This document shows, piece after piece, positions 1 through 8,510 of a DNA stretch of 37,097 nt. The stretch is from Prevotella sp. (GTDB lineage Bacteria; Bacteroidota; Bacteroidia; Bacteroidales; Bacteroidaceae), in assembly GCA_022773825.1 (NCBI GenBank), contig JALFOF010000057.1, forward strand, positions 1 through 37,097, given 5' to 3'. Under the pieces are notes generated by a model, which was given only the letters and a program-made list of their open reading frames with translations, was not told the origin of the DNA and searched no databases. A program made the position numbers and the translations under genes. How positions within the stretch are numbered: position 1 is the stretch's first letter; every line of letters begins with the position of its first letter.

Positions 1-2
1 GT

Positions 3-74
3 TACAAAGACAGGCAAGATGCCGACAAGCAAATAAAATCTGTTAGGAAACAATACAAAAACAAGAAGTTTTGA
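3..74 (+). CDS. possible 3' end of an upstream gene (partial)
   Basis: An open frame enters from the left edge and stops at TGA 72-74. The 23 visible codons are strongly hydrophilic and Lys/Arg/Asp/Gln rich, ending in NKKF, which would suit the charged C-terminus of a protein. No domain can be recognised from so short a piece. The bidirectional terminator at 392-435 lies downstream and could serve it, though 300 bp away. It may equally be chance. Confidence 0.25.
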   Translation, partial: YKDRQDADKQIKSVRKQYKNKKF

Positions 75-264
75 ACTTTTCTGGTCTAATGACCGATTTG
101 GGTTTATATAAACCTTGCATTGCCTACCGTGTGTTATCTGCATGTGATAACAGTCGAGTAGGAGGACTACACTTCTTTATATTACCTACTAATCCTGCAT
201 CACTATCCAATACAATCATTAGAAAAATCATTACGCACACCTCACTTGTCAAATCAGTCCGCAC
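75..264. other. non-coding stretch, nothing convincing
   Basis: No credible gene. A 65-codon TTG-initiated frame crosses it, but its composition is not protein-like and it has no promoter. A perfect 14-bp palindrome (GGTTTATATAAACC, 101-114) and a short GTTATC/GATAAC inverted repeat are present without clear meaning. Confidence 0.5.
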
Positions 265-349
265 ATAATCGCATAGCTTTTACTCTGTAATTGCATTGAT
301 TTTATCATGTAATAGCGTTGCTTTTACCACCTAATAGCATAGAGATTGT
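265..349. repeat. 22-bp-period palindromic repeat cluster 1 (degenerate)
   Basis: Four 19-bp units at 265-283, 287-305, 309-327 and 331-349 are separated by 3-bp spacers (tct, cat, cac). They follow the pattern GTAATNGCNTNGNTTTTAC seen more cleanly at 11724, 19144, 26188, 32423 and 37049. This is the most diverged cluster, and the last unit is only partly matching. It lies between the possible upstream gene end and the terminator behind EF-G2. Confidence 0.7.
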
Positions 350-391
350 TGGCAGCTTGTTTGCGGAGGCTGGAACAGGGTTGTGGATATG

Positions 392-435
392 AAAAAACTC
401 ATAGGCAGGATTTGCATCGTGCCTATGAGTTTTTT
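392..435. terminator. bidirectional intrinsic terminator
   Basis: A perfect 16-bp inverted repeat (392-407 with 420-435) has a 12-nt loop. The stem starts with six A and ends with six T, so a T-run follows the GC part on either strand. It sits 22 bp after the stop of the minus-strand EF-G2 gene and most likely ends that transcript. Confidence 0.85.
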
Positions 436-456
436 ATGTTGCCAATACGGATGTTT

Positions 457-2604
457 TTATTCGTCGCCAGCATGCTCCTGTATGAGTGCCTGCTGCAGTT
501 CGTTAGGCATTAGCTCGTAAGAAGCGAACTTAGTGGAGAAGGATGCCCTGCCGCCTGTCAGGGAACTGAGAGCTATGGAGTAGTTGGACAGCTCCTTGAG
601 GGGTATCTTTGCTTGTAGCTTCTGGTAGCCATTCTCCATGTCCATGCCCATGATGAGGGCGCGACGTCCTTGGAGGTCGCTCATCACGTCGCCCGTCATG
701 TCGGCGGGTACATAGACCTCAAGGTCGTAGATGGGCTCGAGTATCTTCGGAGCGGCGGCTTTGAAGGCTTCGCTGAAGGCGTTGCGCGCTGCCAACATGA
801 ATGACAGTTCGTTGCTATCCACTGGGTGCATCTTGCCGTCATATACTATAACGCGCACGTCTCTCGCATAGGAGCCGGTCAGAGGGCCTCGCTCCATCTT
901 CTCCATTACGCCTTTCAGGATGGCTGGCATGAAGCGCATATCTATGGCTCCGCCTACCACGGTGTTGATGAAGACAAGTTTGCCGCCCCATTCAAGGTCT
1001 ATCTCCTCACGGCTCTTTATGTTGAGCTTGCACTCCTGACCGTTCACTTTGTAGGTGGTGGGGTCTGGCATGCCGTCGGCGTATGGCTCTACTATGAGGT
1101 GTACCTCGCCGAATTGTCCCGCGCCGCCTGACTGCTTCTTGTGGCGGTACTCCGCGCTTGCGCTCTTGGTGATGGTTTCGCGGTAGGGGATGCGTGGCTC
1201 TTGGAATTCTATCTGTATCTTGTCTATGTTCTCAAGCCTCCATTTCAGTGTGCGCAGGTGGAACTCTCCTTGTCCTCTTACTATGGTCTGGCGCAGCTCC
1301 TTGCTTTGCTCCACTATCCATGTGGGGTCTTCCTGGCGCATACGTGTCAGTGCTGACATCATCTTCTCTGTGTCGCTCTCTTTCACTGCCTTTATGGCGC
1401 GTGAGTATTTGGGGTTAGGATATTTCACGAAGTCGAAGCGGTTGTCGCAGTCTTTGCCGTTGAGCGTGTTGCCAGTCTTTACGTCTTTGAGCTTCACGGT
1501 GCAGCCTATGTCGCCTGCGAGGAGCTGGTCAACGGGGGTGCGGTTGGCTCCTGCGGCGGAGAATATTTGCCCAAGGCGTTCCTTGGAGCCACGGTCGGAG
1601 TTGGTGAGGTCGTCGCCTGGCTTTACGCTACCGCTCATTACTTTGAAGTACTGCACCTCGCCGATGTGGGGTTCTACGCCTGTCTTGAAGAAATAGAGGG
1701 ACTCGGGACCGTTTGCGTCAACGGGTATCTCCTCGCCACGGGTGTTGTGTACCTTTGGCATTTCGTCAACAAAGGGCACTACGTTGCCAAGGAATTCCAT
1801 CAATCTGCGCACGCCCATGTCTTTGCCTGCGCAGACACAGAATACGGGGAAGATGCTTCTTGTTACCAATCCCTTGCGGATGCCTTCGCGCAGCTCATCT
1901 TCTGTCAGTGTCTCTGTCTCGAAGAATTTCTCCATTAGCGTCTCGTCGTTCTCGGCAGCAGCCTCCACAAGTGCCTTGTGTAGCTCCATTGCTTTCTCTT
2001 TCTCGCTGTCGGGTATGTCCTCAATGGTTGGCGCTCCGCCTTCCGGCCCCCATGAATACTTCTTCATTAGCAGCACGTCTATCAGGGCGTTGAAGTCTGG
2101 GCCTTCGTTGAGGGGGTACTGTATGGGCACTACTTTCTGACCGTAGATGTCGGTGAGGCGGTCGAGGGTGGTGGCGAAGTCGCACTTCTCGGCGTCCAAC
2201 TGGTTGACGAGGAAGATGACGGGCTTGCGCAGCTTCTCTGTGTAGCGGAAGTGATTTTGCGTGCCTACCTCTGGGCCATACTGACCATTGATGAGTAGTA
2301 CGGCGGTGTCTGTCACCTCAAGGGCGGTTAATGCCGCGCCAACGAAGTCGTCGGAGCCTGGGCAGTCTATGATGTTTAGTTTCTTCTCGTTCCATTCAAC
2401 GTGATATACTGTTGAGAATACCGAGTACCCATATTCTTGCTCTACGGGGAAATAATCGCTTACGGTGTTCTTTTGGGTTATGCGTCCACGTCTGTTTATT
2501 ATGCCTGCTTCATAAAGAAGGGCTTCAGTCAGGGTTGTCTTACCAGAGCCATCGTTGCCAAGCAGCGCGATGTTCTTTATCTCATTAGTCTGATAAACTC
2601 TCAT
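457..2604 (-). CDS. elongation factor G paralogue (EF-G2-like)
   Basis: This 715-residue protein has full EF-G length and domain order: G domain (about 1-290), domain II, then domains III-V including the QSGGAGQFGEV and GRRALIMGMD-type regions. It should bind the ribosome and promote translocation. The GTPase motifs depart from canonical EF-G. G1 is GNDGSGKTT (16-24), where EF-G has AHIDAGKTT. Switch I has EYGYSV where EF-G has ERGITI. G3 is DCPGSDDF (80-87), where EF-G has DTPGHVDF, so the catalytic His is Ser84. G4 is NQLD (134-137). A Bacteroides thetaiotaomicron paralogue, EF-G2, is reported to support translocation without GTPase activity and to matter in the gut; these changes suggest the same type. 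The gene stands alone, with its own promoter (2702-2733) and terminator. Confidence 0.92.
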   Translation of the reverse strand: MRVYQTNEIKNIALLGNDGSGKTTLTEALLYEAGIINRRGRITQKNTVSDYFPVEQEYGYSVFSTVYHVEWNEKKLNIIDCPGSDDFVGAALTALEVTDTAVLLINGQYGPEVGTQNHFRYTEKLRKPVIFLVNQLDAEKCDFATTLDRLTDIYGQKVVPIQYPLNEGPDFNALIDVLLMKKYSWGPEGGAPTIEDIPDSEKEKAMELHKALVEAAAENDETLMEKFFETETLTEDELREGIRKGLVTRSIFPVFCVCAGKDMGVRRLMEFLGNVVPFVDEMPKVHNTRGEEIPVDANGPESLYFFKTGVEPHIGEVQYFKVMSGSVKPGDDLTNSDRGSKERLGQIFSAAGANRTPVDQLLAGDIGCTVKLKDVKTGNTLNGKDCDNRFDFVKYPNPKYSRAIKAVKESDTEKMMSALTRMRQEDPTWIVEQSKELRQTIVRGQGEFHLRTLKWRLENIDKIQIEFQEPRIPYRETITKSASAEYRHKKQSGGAGQFGEVHLIVEPYADGMPDPTTYKVNGQECKLNIKSREEIDLEWGGKLVFINTVVGGAIDMRFMPAILKGVMEKMERGPLTGSYARDVRVIVYDGKMHPVDSNELSFMLAARNAFSEAFKAAAPKILEPIYDLEVYVPADMTGDVMSDLQGRRALIMGMDMENGYQKLQAKIPLKELSNYSIALSSLTGGRASFSTKFASYELMPNELQQALIQEHAGDE

Positions 2605-2701
2605 AGAAAAAGAAGATTTTTAAGGTGTTAGTATTTGGTTTAGGTTATGTTTTGAATGGAAAAGTGAGATTGTTATAAACCCTCTGTTTTCCTATTCGGC
2701 G

Positions 2702-2733
2702 TAAAATTATAAAGTTTATTTTTAACTGCCAAA
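2702..2733 (-). promoter_or_regulatory. Bacteroidetes-type promoter for the EF-G paralogue
   Basis: On the minus strand TTTG (2730-2733) is followed after 20 bp by TAATTTTA (2702-2709), one base from the TAnnTTTG consensus. Transcription would begin near 2696, giving a leader of about 90 nt before the start codon at 2604. Confidence 0.6.
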
Positions 2734-2798
2734 TCTTTCGCTTTATTTTAACTTGCATTAACGCTGGCAGGGGGAGCTTTTTGCCTTCTTTATGCAAT

Positions 2799-2834
2799 AA
2801 AAAAATCTCCCCCCGACGTCACGTCGAGAGGAGA
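2799..2834 (-). terminator. terminator of the rnf operon
   Basis: In minus-strand RNA a 13-bp stem (2822-2834 with 2806-2818) with a 3-nt loop is followed by seven U. The two non-Watson-Crick positions are G-U pairs only when read from the minus strand, which fits termination of rnf transcripts. It lies about 205 bp beyond the rnfA stop. Confidence 0.8.
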
Positions 2835-2856
2835 CAACAACACAAACACAAATAAA

Positions 2857-2884
2857 CCTGCGTTCCAAATGCAAGAGACGCAGG
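2857..2884. other. stem-loop in the rnf 3' region
   Basis: CCTGCGT (2857-2863) pairs with ACGCAGG (2878-2884) around a 14-nt loop. On the minus strand it is followed by TTTATTTGTG, so it may be a first, weaker terminator or an mRNA 3'-end stem upstream of the one at 2799-2834. Confidence 0.4.
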
Positions 2885-2895
2885 CATCTCTTTTT

Positions 2896-2939
2896 TCTCT
2901 TTTTATCTCTTGTTTAGTCTCTTTTTATCTCTTGTTTAG
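2896..2939. repeat. 22-bp tandem duplication
   Basis: Two exact 22-bp copies (2896-2917 and 2918-2939) of a T-rich unit beginning TCTCTTTTTATC lie side by side in the untranslated region after rnfA. Its sequence is unrelated to the palindromic clusters despite the same length. Confidence 0.9.
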
Positions 2940-3039
2940 GGGGAATTGTCTGGGTCTTTCCCCGTTAAAGTTATCTTGTCTTTTCTTGCTACAACAATTT
3001 CCGTGCCATATTTTCTGGCACTTTGCGTTGCTTGCGTGT

Positions 3040-3642
3040 TTACTCTATGCCGAAAAGCTGCTTCAACCCTCCGTCAACGCCTGAGAATCCCATGAAGGCG
3101 AGGGAGAGCAGGGACGCTGTTATCAGTGTGATGGCTACGCCCTTCATGCCTTTTGGTATGGCGGCGAACTCCTGCTGCTCACGTAGTCCAGCGAAGAGCA
3201 CGAGGGCGATGCCGAAACCTATGGCAGAGGCGATGGCGTAGTCGAGTGACATCAGCAGGCTGTAGTCCTTCTGTACCACTGAGATTGCCACGCCGAGGAC
3301 GGCGCAGTTGGTGGTGATGAGGGGAAGGAACACGCCGAGTGCTTGGTAGAGTGGGGGTGATACCTTCTTGAGCACTATCTCAACCATCTGCACGAGTGAC
3401 GCGATGACGAGGATGAAGGACAGTGTCTGGAGGTAGCCGAGGTCATTGGGCGTGAGCACGAAGGTCTGGACAAGCCATGTTACGAGTGTTGCCAGAAGCA
3501 TTACAAAGGCTACCGCGGCAGACATGCCGAGGGAGGTGCTGACCTTCTGGCTGACACCGAGGAAGGGGCAGATGCCGAGGAACTGCGAGAGGACAATATT
3601 GTTGACGAATATCGCCGCGATGAAAATCAGTATGTATTCCAT
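3040..3642 (-). CDS. rnfA: Rnf electron transport complex subunit A
   Basis: This 200-residue membrane protein has about six hydrophobic helices and a start typical of RnfA/NqrE (MEYILIFIAAIFVNNIVLSQFLGICPFLGVS). It carries the conserved cysteine in the first helix region and the matching NCAVLG motif near the middle. RnfA and RnfE form an inverted-topology pair in the membrane that ligates an iron-sulfur centre and takes part in ion translocation. It is the last gene of the operon, 3 bp after rnfE. AAGAAGG about 10 nt before the start is a moderate ribosome binding site, lying inside the rnfE tail. Confidence 0.95.
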   Translation of the reverse strand: MEYILIFIAAIFVNNIVLSQFLGICPFLGVSQKVSTSLGMSAAVAFVMLLATLVTWLVQTFVLTPNDLGYLQTLSFILVIASLVQMVEIVLKKVSPPLYQALGVFLPLITTNCAVLGVAISVVQKDYSLLMSLDYAIASAIGFGIALVLFAGLREQQEFAAIPKGMKGVAITLITASLLSLAFMGFSGVDGGLKQLFGIE

Positions 3643-3645
3643 AGT

Positions 3646-4230
3646 TTATGCCTTCTTGAAACGGTTGATTATTGCGATGATGTAACCCAGTGTGAGGAAC
3701 GCGCCCGGAGGAAGTATGAAGATGAGCATGCTGAACTCCTCCGGGAGGATGCCAATGCCGAAGACTGTACCATTGCCAAGCAACTCACGGGCAATGCCGA
3801 GAAGCGTAAGACCGATGGTAAAGCCAAGGCCTATGCCTATGCCATCAAGGGCGGAATCAAGCGGGTTGTTCTTGCCTGCGAAGGATTCCGCGCGTCCGAG
3901 GATGATACAGTTTACCACAATGAGCGGTATGAACAGACCGAGGGATTTGTTGACGTCGGGCGCGTATGCCGCGAGCACAAACTGTACTATGGTTACGAGC
4001 GTAGCGATTACTACGATATATACGGGTATGTGAACCATGTCGGGCGTGATGTTCTTGATGCAGGAGATGATGATGTTGGAGAAGAGGAGCACTGCCATGG
4101 TGGCAAGTCCCATCATCATGCCGTTCATCGCGCTTGTGGTGGTGGCAAGGGTAGGGCACATACCGAGCATCAGTACGAAGGTCGGATTCTCCTTTATGAT
4201 GCCGTTAAGTATTAATCCGAGTTTTGACAT
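3646..4230 (-). CDS. rnfE: Rnf electron transport complex subunit E
   Basis: This 194-residue integral membrane protein is homologous in layout to RnfA. It has the RnfE/NqrD hallmarks LMLGMCPTLATT near the N-terminus and VNCIILGRAESFA in the middle, and it ends FKKA. It forms the other half of the RnfA/RnfE membrane core. A 129-bp gap separates it from rnfG; I see no hairpin or promoter there, so it is probably still cotranscribed. Length is normal for the family. Confidence 0.95.
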   Translation of the reverse strand: MSKLGLILNGIIKENPTFVLMLGMCPTLATTTSAMNGMMMGLATMAVLLFSNIIISCIKNITPDMVHIPVYIVVIATLVTIVQFVLAAYAPDVNKSLGLFIPLIVVNCIILGRAESFAGKNNPLDSALDGIGIGLGFTIGLTLLGIARELLGNGTVFGIGILPEEFSMLIFILPPGAFLTLGYIIAIINRFKKA

Positions 4231-4359
4231 ATCTTTTTGAAGTTTGTTGTTATGTTGTATTGTCGTTTAGAGGGTCGGGGGCGTTGTTGCTTGTAAGGCT
4301 GTGTAAACGTGATATTTGCCTGTTGTTTCTGGCCTGACCACTAAACTACTTCTTAAAAC

Positions 4360-4995
4360 TTAATCCTCTTTTTCATTGCAGGTGCTGTCACATTTCTTTT
4401 GCGCTGTGGCGCTGGTGTTGGCATCTGTATTGCTCTTGAAGGTGAGGTGCGCCTGCTGTACGGCGCGTAAGAAGGAGCGTGACGTTATGGTTGAGGCTGT
4501 TATGGCGTCGATGTCTCCGCCGTCTTTGCTGACGGTGAGGTTCTTCTCGCCTGGGTTCAGCCCTACGATGCAGCCTGGTTGCCCTTTCTGGAACCATTCG
4601 CCAGCCTTGGCACCAAGTCCGGGTGTCTCAGCGTGTTCAAGGACAGTGTAGCCGAGTATGTCACCCTCGGTATTGAAACCAACGAGCACTTTCAGGTTGC
4701 CGCCAAAGGCATTGGGGTCTGTTGACTGTACCGCTGTGCCGTTTTGCATCTTATATACCACGAAAGTCTGCTCCTTTCCGTCCACGGTGCGCTTCACTGT
4801 GGTTGGCTCTTCGAGCCTCTCTCCGGCATTACCTCCAAGCACTGCCGCGATGCCCTCGTTGAGGGTCTTCTCTGCTTGGGCCTCGATGGTGGGCTTGGTG
4901 AGGTTGTTTATGTATGCGAGGAGACCGCCGCAGATTAGTGCCGAACCAGTGAGAACGAGCACCATGTTCTGAAGATTTGATTTGATTTTATTCAT
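4360..4995 (-). CDS. rnfG: Rnf electron transport complex subunit G (FMN-binding)
   Basis: This 211-residue protein has one N-terminal membrane helix (about 10-29) and a periplasmic FMN-binding domain. FMN is normally attached by ApbE to a Thr in a D-x-x-[ST]-G-A-T motif. Here the segment reads DAITASTITSR, with the acceptor probably Thr169 and the GA pair replaced by AS. The HAETPGLGAK segment (121-130) typical of RnfG is intact. The Cys/Asp-rich tail (KKCDSTCNEKED) is unusual. It has a strong Shine-Dalgarno (5003-5009). Confidence 0.93.
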   Translation of the reverse strand: MNKIKSNLQNMVLVLTGSALICGGLLAYINNLTKPTIEAQAEKTLNEGIAAVLGGNAGERLEEPTTVKRTVDGKEQTFVVYKMQNGTAVQSTDPNAFGGNLKVLVGFNTEGDILGYTVLEHAETPGLGAKAGEWFQKGQPGCIVGLNPGEKNLTVSKDGGDIDAITASTITSRSFLRAVQQAHLTFKSNTDANTSATAQKKCDSTCNEKED

Positions 4996-5002
4996 TTTGT
5001 GA

Positions 5003-5009
5003 CCTCCTT
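5003..5009 (-). promoter_or_regulatory. strong Shine-Dalgarno of rnfG
   Basis: AAGGAGG on the minus strand lies 7 nt before the rnfG ATG, in the gap after rnfD. Bacteroidetes genes usually lack such sites; most genes in this window do. Confidence 0.75.
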
Positions 5010-5010
5010 C

Positions 5011-6006
5011 TTATTTGTTTGCCGGAACTTCGCCAAATCTTTTTGGCTTGATATACATGTTTATGAGTGGCGTAAAGGCATTCATTATGAGGATGGCGAA
5101 TGACATTCCCTCTGGATATGCGCCCCAATTACGTATTATTATGGTGAGGATGCCGATGCTGATGCCGTAGATTAGCTGTCCCTTGTGTGTCATTGGCGAT
5201 GTAACATAGTCTGTTGCCATGAATATAGCGCCCAGCATCAGTCCGCCGGCGAATATCACTTGGAAGGGGTCGGCGTAGCTCTCGCCGTCTGCTATCCACA
5301 GTAGGGCGGAGAGAACGAATACTGTTCCGATGATGCTGACGGGGATGTGCCACGTTATTATCTTCTTCCACAGCATATAGGCGAGTCCCAGAAGCAGTGC
5401 GAGGGCGCATATCTCGCCTATCGTACCGGCTCCGGTGGTGACGTTACCGAGGAACATATCCCATGCTGAGGGCAGCTCCTTGAGTGCGTCGGCGTTGCCT
5501 TTTATCGCTTGTTTCATCAGTGCCAGCGGTGTTGCGCCGGTCTCTGCGTCGGTGTATGCCGTCCACTGTCCCTCGGTAGGCCATGATGTCATGGCCGTGG
5601 GGAAGCTGACAAGCAGGAAGCATCGGCCCACGAGGGCGGGGTTAAAGGGATTTTGTCCCAGTCCGCCGAAGGTCATTTTGCCCACTCCTATGGCTATGAG
5701 CGCGCCCACAATTATCATCCATAGCGGGAAGTTTGAAGGCAGGTTCATGCCCAAGAGGAGACCTGTAACGAGGGCAGAGCCGTCAAGTAGCGATGGCTCC
5801 CTGTTGAGGAAAGCCTTGCATATAGCCCACTCAAAGAAGAGACAGGCTGCCACGCTCACGAGGCATACTATGAGAGAGCCGAGGCCGAAGAAGTAGAAAG
5901 AGGCGAGGAGCGCCGGTAATAGCGCTATCACTACACCGTACATGTTCTTCTCTACGGAGTCGGTGCCGTGGGCATGGGGTGAAAGAGAAACTACTATTTT
6001 AGACAT
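5011..6006 (-). CDS. rnfD: Rnf electron transport complex subunit D
   Basis: This 331-residue polytopic membrane protein of the RnfD/NqrB family binds covalent FMN and helps move ions across the membrane. The flavinylation motif TGATPLA places the acceptor at Thr159. The GGLGQNPFNPALVGR segment (about 114-128) and MATDYVTSPMTHKGQ (about 262-276) are family signatures. It starts about 84 bp after rnfC and ends 15 bp before rnfG. Length and motifs are normal. Confidence 0.95.
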   Translation of the reverse strand: MSKIVVSLSPHAHGTDSVEKNMYGVVIALLPALLASFYFFGLGSLIVCLVSVAACLFFEWAICKAFLNREPSLLDGSALVTGLLLGMNLPSNFPLWMIIVGALIAIGVGKMTFGGLGQNPFNPALVGRCFLLVSFPTAMTSWPTEGQWTAYTDAETGATPLALMKQAIKGNADALKELPSAWDMFLGNVTTGAGTIGEICALALLLGLAYMLWKKIITWHIPVSIIGTVFVLSALLWIADGESYADPFQVIFAGGLMLGAIFMATDYVTSPMTHKGQLIYGISIGILTIIIRNWGAYPEGMSFAILIMNAFTPLINMYIKPKRFGEVPANK

Positions 6007-6090
6007 ATCTTTATGTGATATTATTGTATTTGAATATTGTTTTCGTTGCCTTTCCCATTAAATCTTCAGGGTGTAAGGCAGTGAAAGGTG

Positions 6091-7443
6091 TTATTTCTTC
6101 GCGGCTCTGCCGCGTATTATGCCCATCACCGTCTGCTTTCCCTTGCGTATGTTATCCAGCATCGGGCGGTGTGCGGGGCAGGTGTACTGGCATGAACCGC
6201 ACTCTATACATGATGTTATCATCTCCTTCTCCATGAGCTCCCACTTCTGCAGTGCGCTGCCAGAGGCGAGAAGGAAAGGCTCCAGACCCATGGGGCAGAC
6301 GCTAACGCACTTCGCGCATCGTATGCAGGGTTGCGGAGTCTTGCGGTGTGCGTCCTCGTTGGTGAGGATAGTGATGGAGTTTTGTCCTTTACCCACAGGC
6401 GTATTGAGGGAGTTTACCGCCTTGCCCATCATAGGACCGCCGGCAAGTATCTTGTTGTCGCCTTCGGGAAGTCCGCCGCAGAGGTCTATCAATTCGCCGA
6501 AAGTGGTGCCCATACGCACGAGGTAGTTGGAGGGTTTGGCGAGCTGTTTGCCTGTCACTGTGGTGTAACGTTCAAATAGTGGTTTGCGTTTCATTACGGC
6601 CTCGTAAACCGCTACGGCAGTACCAGCGTTCTGTACTATGGCACCTACGTTGATAGGAATGGCGGGTGGAGCAGGCACTTGACGACCTATCACGGCGTCG
6701 ATGAGTTGCTTCTCGCCTCCTTGTGGGTATTTTTTCTGCAATGGCACGACCTCTATCTCGCTGTTATTCTCCAGCTTCTTCGTCAGCAGTTCTATGGCTT
6801 CGGGCTTGTTGTCCTCTATTCCTATGTAGCCTTTGTGTACCTTCACCGCTGCCATGAGTATCTTCACGCCCTCTATCAGCTCGTCAGCCTTCTCCATCAT
6901 GAGGCGGAAGTCGGATGTAATGTATGGCTCACACTCTACGCCGTTTATGATGACGCACTCTGGTGTGGTGCCTGGTGGCGGACAAAGCTTCACGTGTGTC
7001 GGGAAGCAAGCGCCGCCCATACCCACTACTCCGGCTGCTTTCACACGGTTAACGATTTCCTCTGGTGTCAGTTCCGGGTGGTCTTCGAGGCGTTCCAACT
7101 TGTCGGAGCGGTCGATACTCTCTTCCCATTCATCGCCTTCCACGTTGATTATTACCGCGGGGCGCATATATCCCGAAGCGTCCACGGCATTATCTACCTT
7201 GAATACCGTGCCTGAGACGGAGGAGTGTATTGGCGCGCTGACAAATCCTCCAGCCTCTGCTATCATCGTTCCCACCTTTACCTTGTCGCCTTTTTTTACA
7301 ACGGGTTTGGCAGGTGCGCCTATATGTTGCCCCATGGGGAATATGGCCTGCTTTGGCAATGGCGCTGGTTGTGTGGCGGCATCGTTGCTCAGTTTATTCT
7401 CTGCGGGGTGTATTCCACCTATTCTGAATGTACGTATTTTCAT
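6091..7443 (-). CDS. rnfC: Rnf electron transport complex subunit C
   Basis: This 450-residue peripheral subunit resembles the NuoF/NqrF-side electron entry modules. In order it has an N-terminal RnfC barrel domain (about 1-105), a flavin/NADH-binding region with GMGGACFPTH (141-150), a SLBB-like domain (about 265-340), and two [4Fe-4S] sites: C373/C376/C379/C383 and C412/C415/C418/C422. It is the site of NAD reduction or NADH oxidation. It begins 4 bp after the rnfB stop and has a strong Shine-Dalgarno inside the end of rnfB. Confidence 0.96.
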   Translation of the reverse strand: MKIRTFRIGGIHPAENKLSNDAATQPAPLPKQAIFPMGQHIGAPAKPVVKKGDKVKVGTMIAEAGGFVSAPIHSSVSGTVFKVDNAVDASGYMRPAVIINVEGDEWEESIDRSDKLERLEDHPELTPEEIVNRVKAAGVVGMGGACFPTHVKLCPPPGTTPECVIINGVECEPYITSDFRLMMEKADELIEGVKILMAAVKVHKGYIGIEDNKPEAIELLTKKLENNSEIEVVPLQKKYPQGGEKQLIDAVIGRQVPAPPAIPINVGAIVQNAGTAVAVYEAVMKRKPLFERYTTVTGKQLAKPSNYLVRMGTTFGELIDLCGGLPEGDNKILAGGPMMGKAVNSLNTPVGKGQNSITILTNEDAHRKTPQPCIRCAKCVSVCPMGLEPFLLASGSALQKWELMEKEMITSCIECGSCQYTCPAHRPMLDNIRKGKQTVMGIIRGRAAKK

Positions 7444-7446
7444 GTT

Positions 7447-8382
7447 CTAAGCCTCCTTCTTTATTGTTACACCATTGTCGGCACCGTTGTTGTTGCCTGT
7501 CGCTACCTCTTTATTCGGTGTCGCTTCCGCCTTTGGCTTTGGCGCTGGCAGTTCCCATGTGGCGTGGATAGCGTTCTTAGGACATTCGCGTACACACATT
7601 CCGCAGGCCTTACATTTCTCAGGGTCGATGTAGGCGATGTTGCCTTCTATTGTTATAGCGTCGAATTTGCATACCTTTTGGCACTTTCCGCAGGCTATAC
7701 AGCTCACTTTGCAGACCTTGTTTGCCGCTGGTCCTTTATCCTTGTTGACGCATGATACGTACACTCTCCGTGCTTTTTCCTTTATCACTTTGCCCTTCAG
7801 GCGTATCTCAATGATGTGTCGTGGGCATGCTTTCGCACAGGCGCCGCATGACGTACACTTCTCTTCATCTACCTCAGGCAGTCCTGTTTCCTCATTAATT
7901 CTGATGGCATCAAATGCGCAAGCCTTCACACAGTCGCCGCAACCGAGGCATCCGTAGCCGCAAGCTGTCTCGCCAGAGCCTGTGGCATTGACGGCGGTGC
8001 AGGTTCTCAGTCCGTCGTATTCGCAAATGCGCGGACGGTTGGCGAAGCAGCCGTTGCACCTCACCACAGCCACTTTGGGCGCACTGTTAGCTACAGCCAT
8101 GCCGAGCAGGTCTGCCACTTTTGTCATTAACTCCGAACCGCCCACGGGGCAGTTCAGTCCTTCCAATGAGCCGGCATCAGCACCTTTCACGAGTGCATCC
8201 GCCATTCCCGAACACCCAGGAAATCCGCATCCACCGCAGTTAGCCTGCGGAAGAATCTCTGCGACCTGCCCGATGCGTGGGTCTTCTTTTACAGCGAACT
8301 TCTTGGAGCAGGCATAAAGGATGACTGCTGCTATCAAGGCTATGACACCAAGAGTTAACACTGCGGATAAAATAAAGTCCAT
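7447..8382 (-). CDS. rnfB: Rnf electron transport complex subunit B, multi-ferredoxin form
   Basis: This 311-residue subunit has one N-terminal membrane helix (about 5-24) and a cytoplasmic part rich in iron-sulfur sites. C49, C52, C57 and C78 form the RnfB-specific cluster motif (NCGGCGFPGC). Four CxxCxxCxxxC ferredoxin motifs follow (GCLGCGDCVKAC, KCTSCGACAKACP, SCIACGKCQKVC, KCKACGMCVREC). It is the expected ferredoxin docking subunit. The form is longer than the proteobacterial RnfB/RsxB (about 190 residues, two ferredoxin motifs). The tail after about 280 is Ala/Asn/Lys-rich and probably disordered. Confidence 0.96.
   Translation of the reverse strand: MDFILSAVLTLGVIALIAAVILYACSKKFAVKEDPRIGQVAEILPQANCGGCGFPGCSGMADALVKGADAGSLEGLNCPVGGSELMTKVADLLGMAVANSAPKVAVVRCNGCFANRPRICEYDGLRTCTAVNATGSGETACGYGCLGCGDCVKACAFDAIRINEETGLPEVDEEKCTSCGACAKACPRHIIEIRLKGKVIKEKARRVYVSCVNKDKGPAANKVCKVSCIACGKCQKVCKFDAITIEGNIAYIDPEKCKACGMCVRECPKNAIHATWELPAPKPKAEATPNKEVATGNNNGADNGVTIKKEA
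7452..7458 (-). promoter_or_regulatory. strong Shine-Dalgarno of rnfC within rnfB
   Basis: AAGGAGG on the minus strand lies 8 nt before the rnfC ATG and encodes the final Lys-Glu-Ala codons region of rnfB. It supports the chosen start of rnfC. Confidence 0.75.
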
Positions 8383-8510
8383 AGTTTTGTGTTAGTTTGT
8401 AGTTATGTTTAGTAATTATTTACTTGTGTTGGTTTCTTTTTTTTGCGCTTTCTTCCTTGTTCAGCGCATGATTGCGTCGTGCCGCCGCCTTTCGCCGTTT
8501 CTGTGTGTGT

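Noticed and set aside
71..268. 65-codon frame near the left edge
   Set aside because: TTG start, no promoter, and composition unlike protein; it runs into the repeat cluster.
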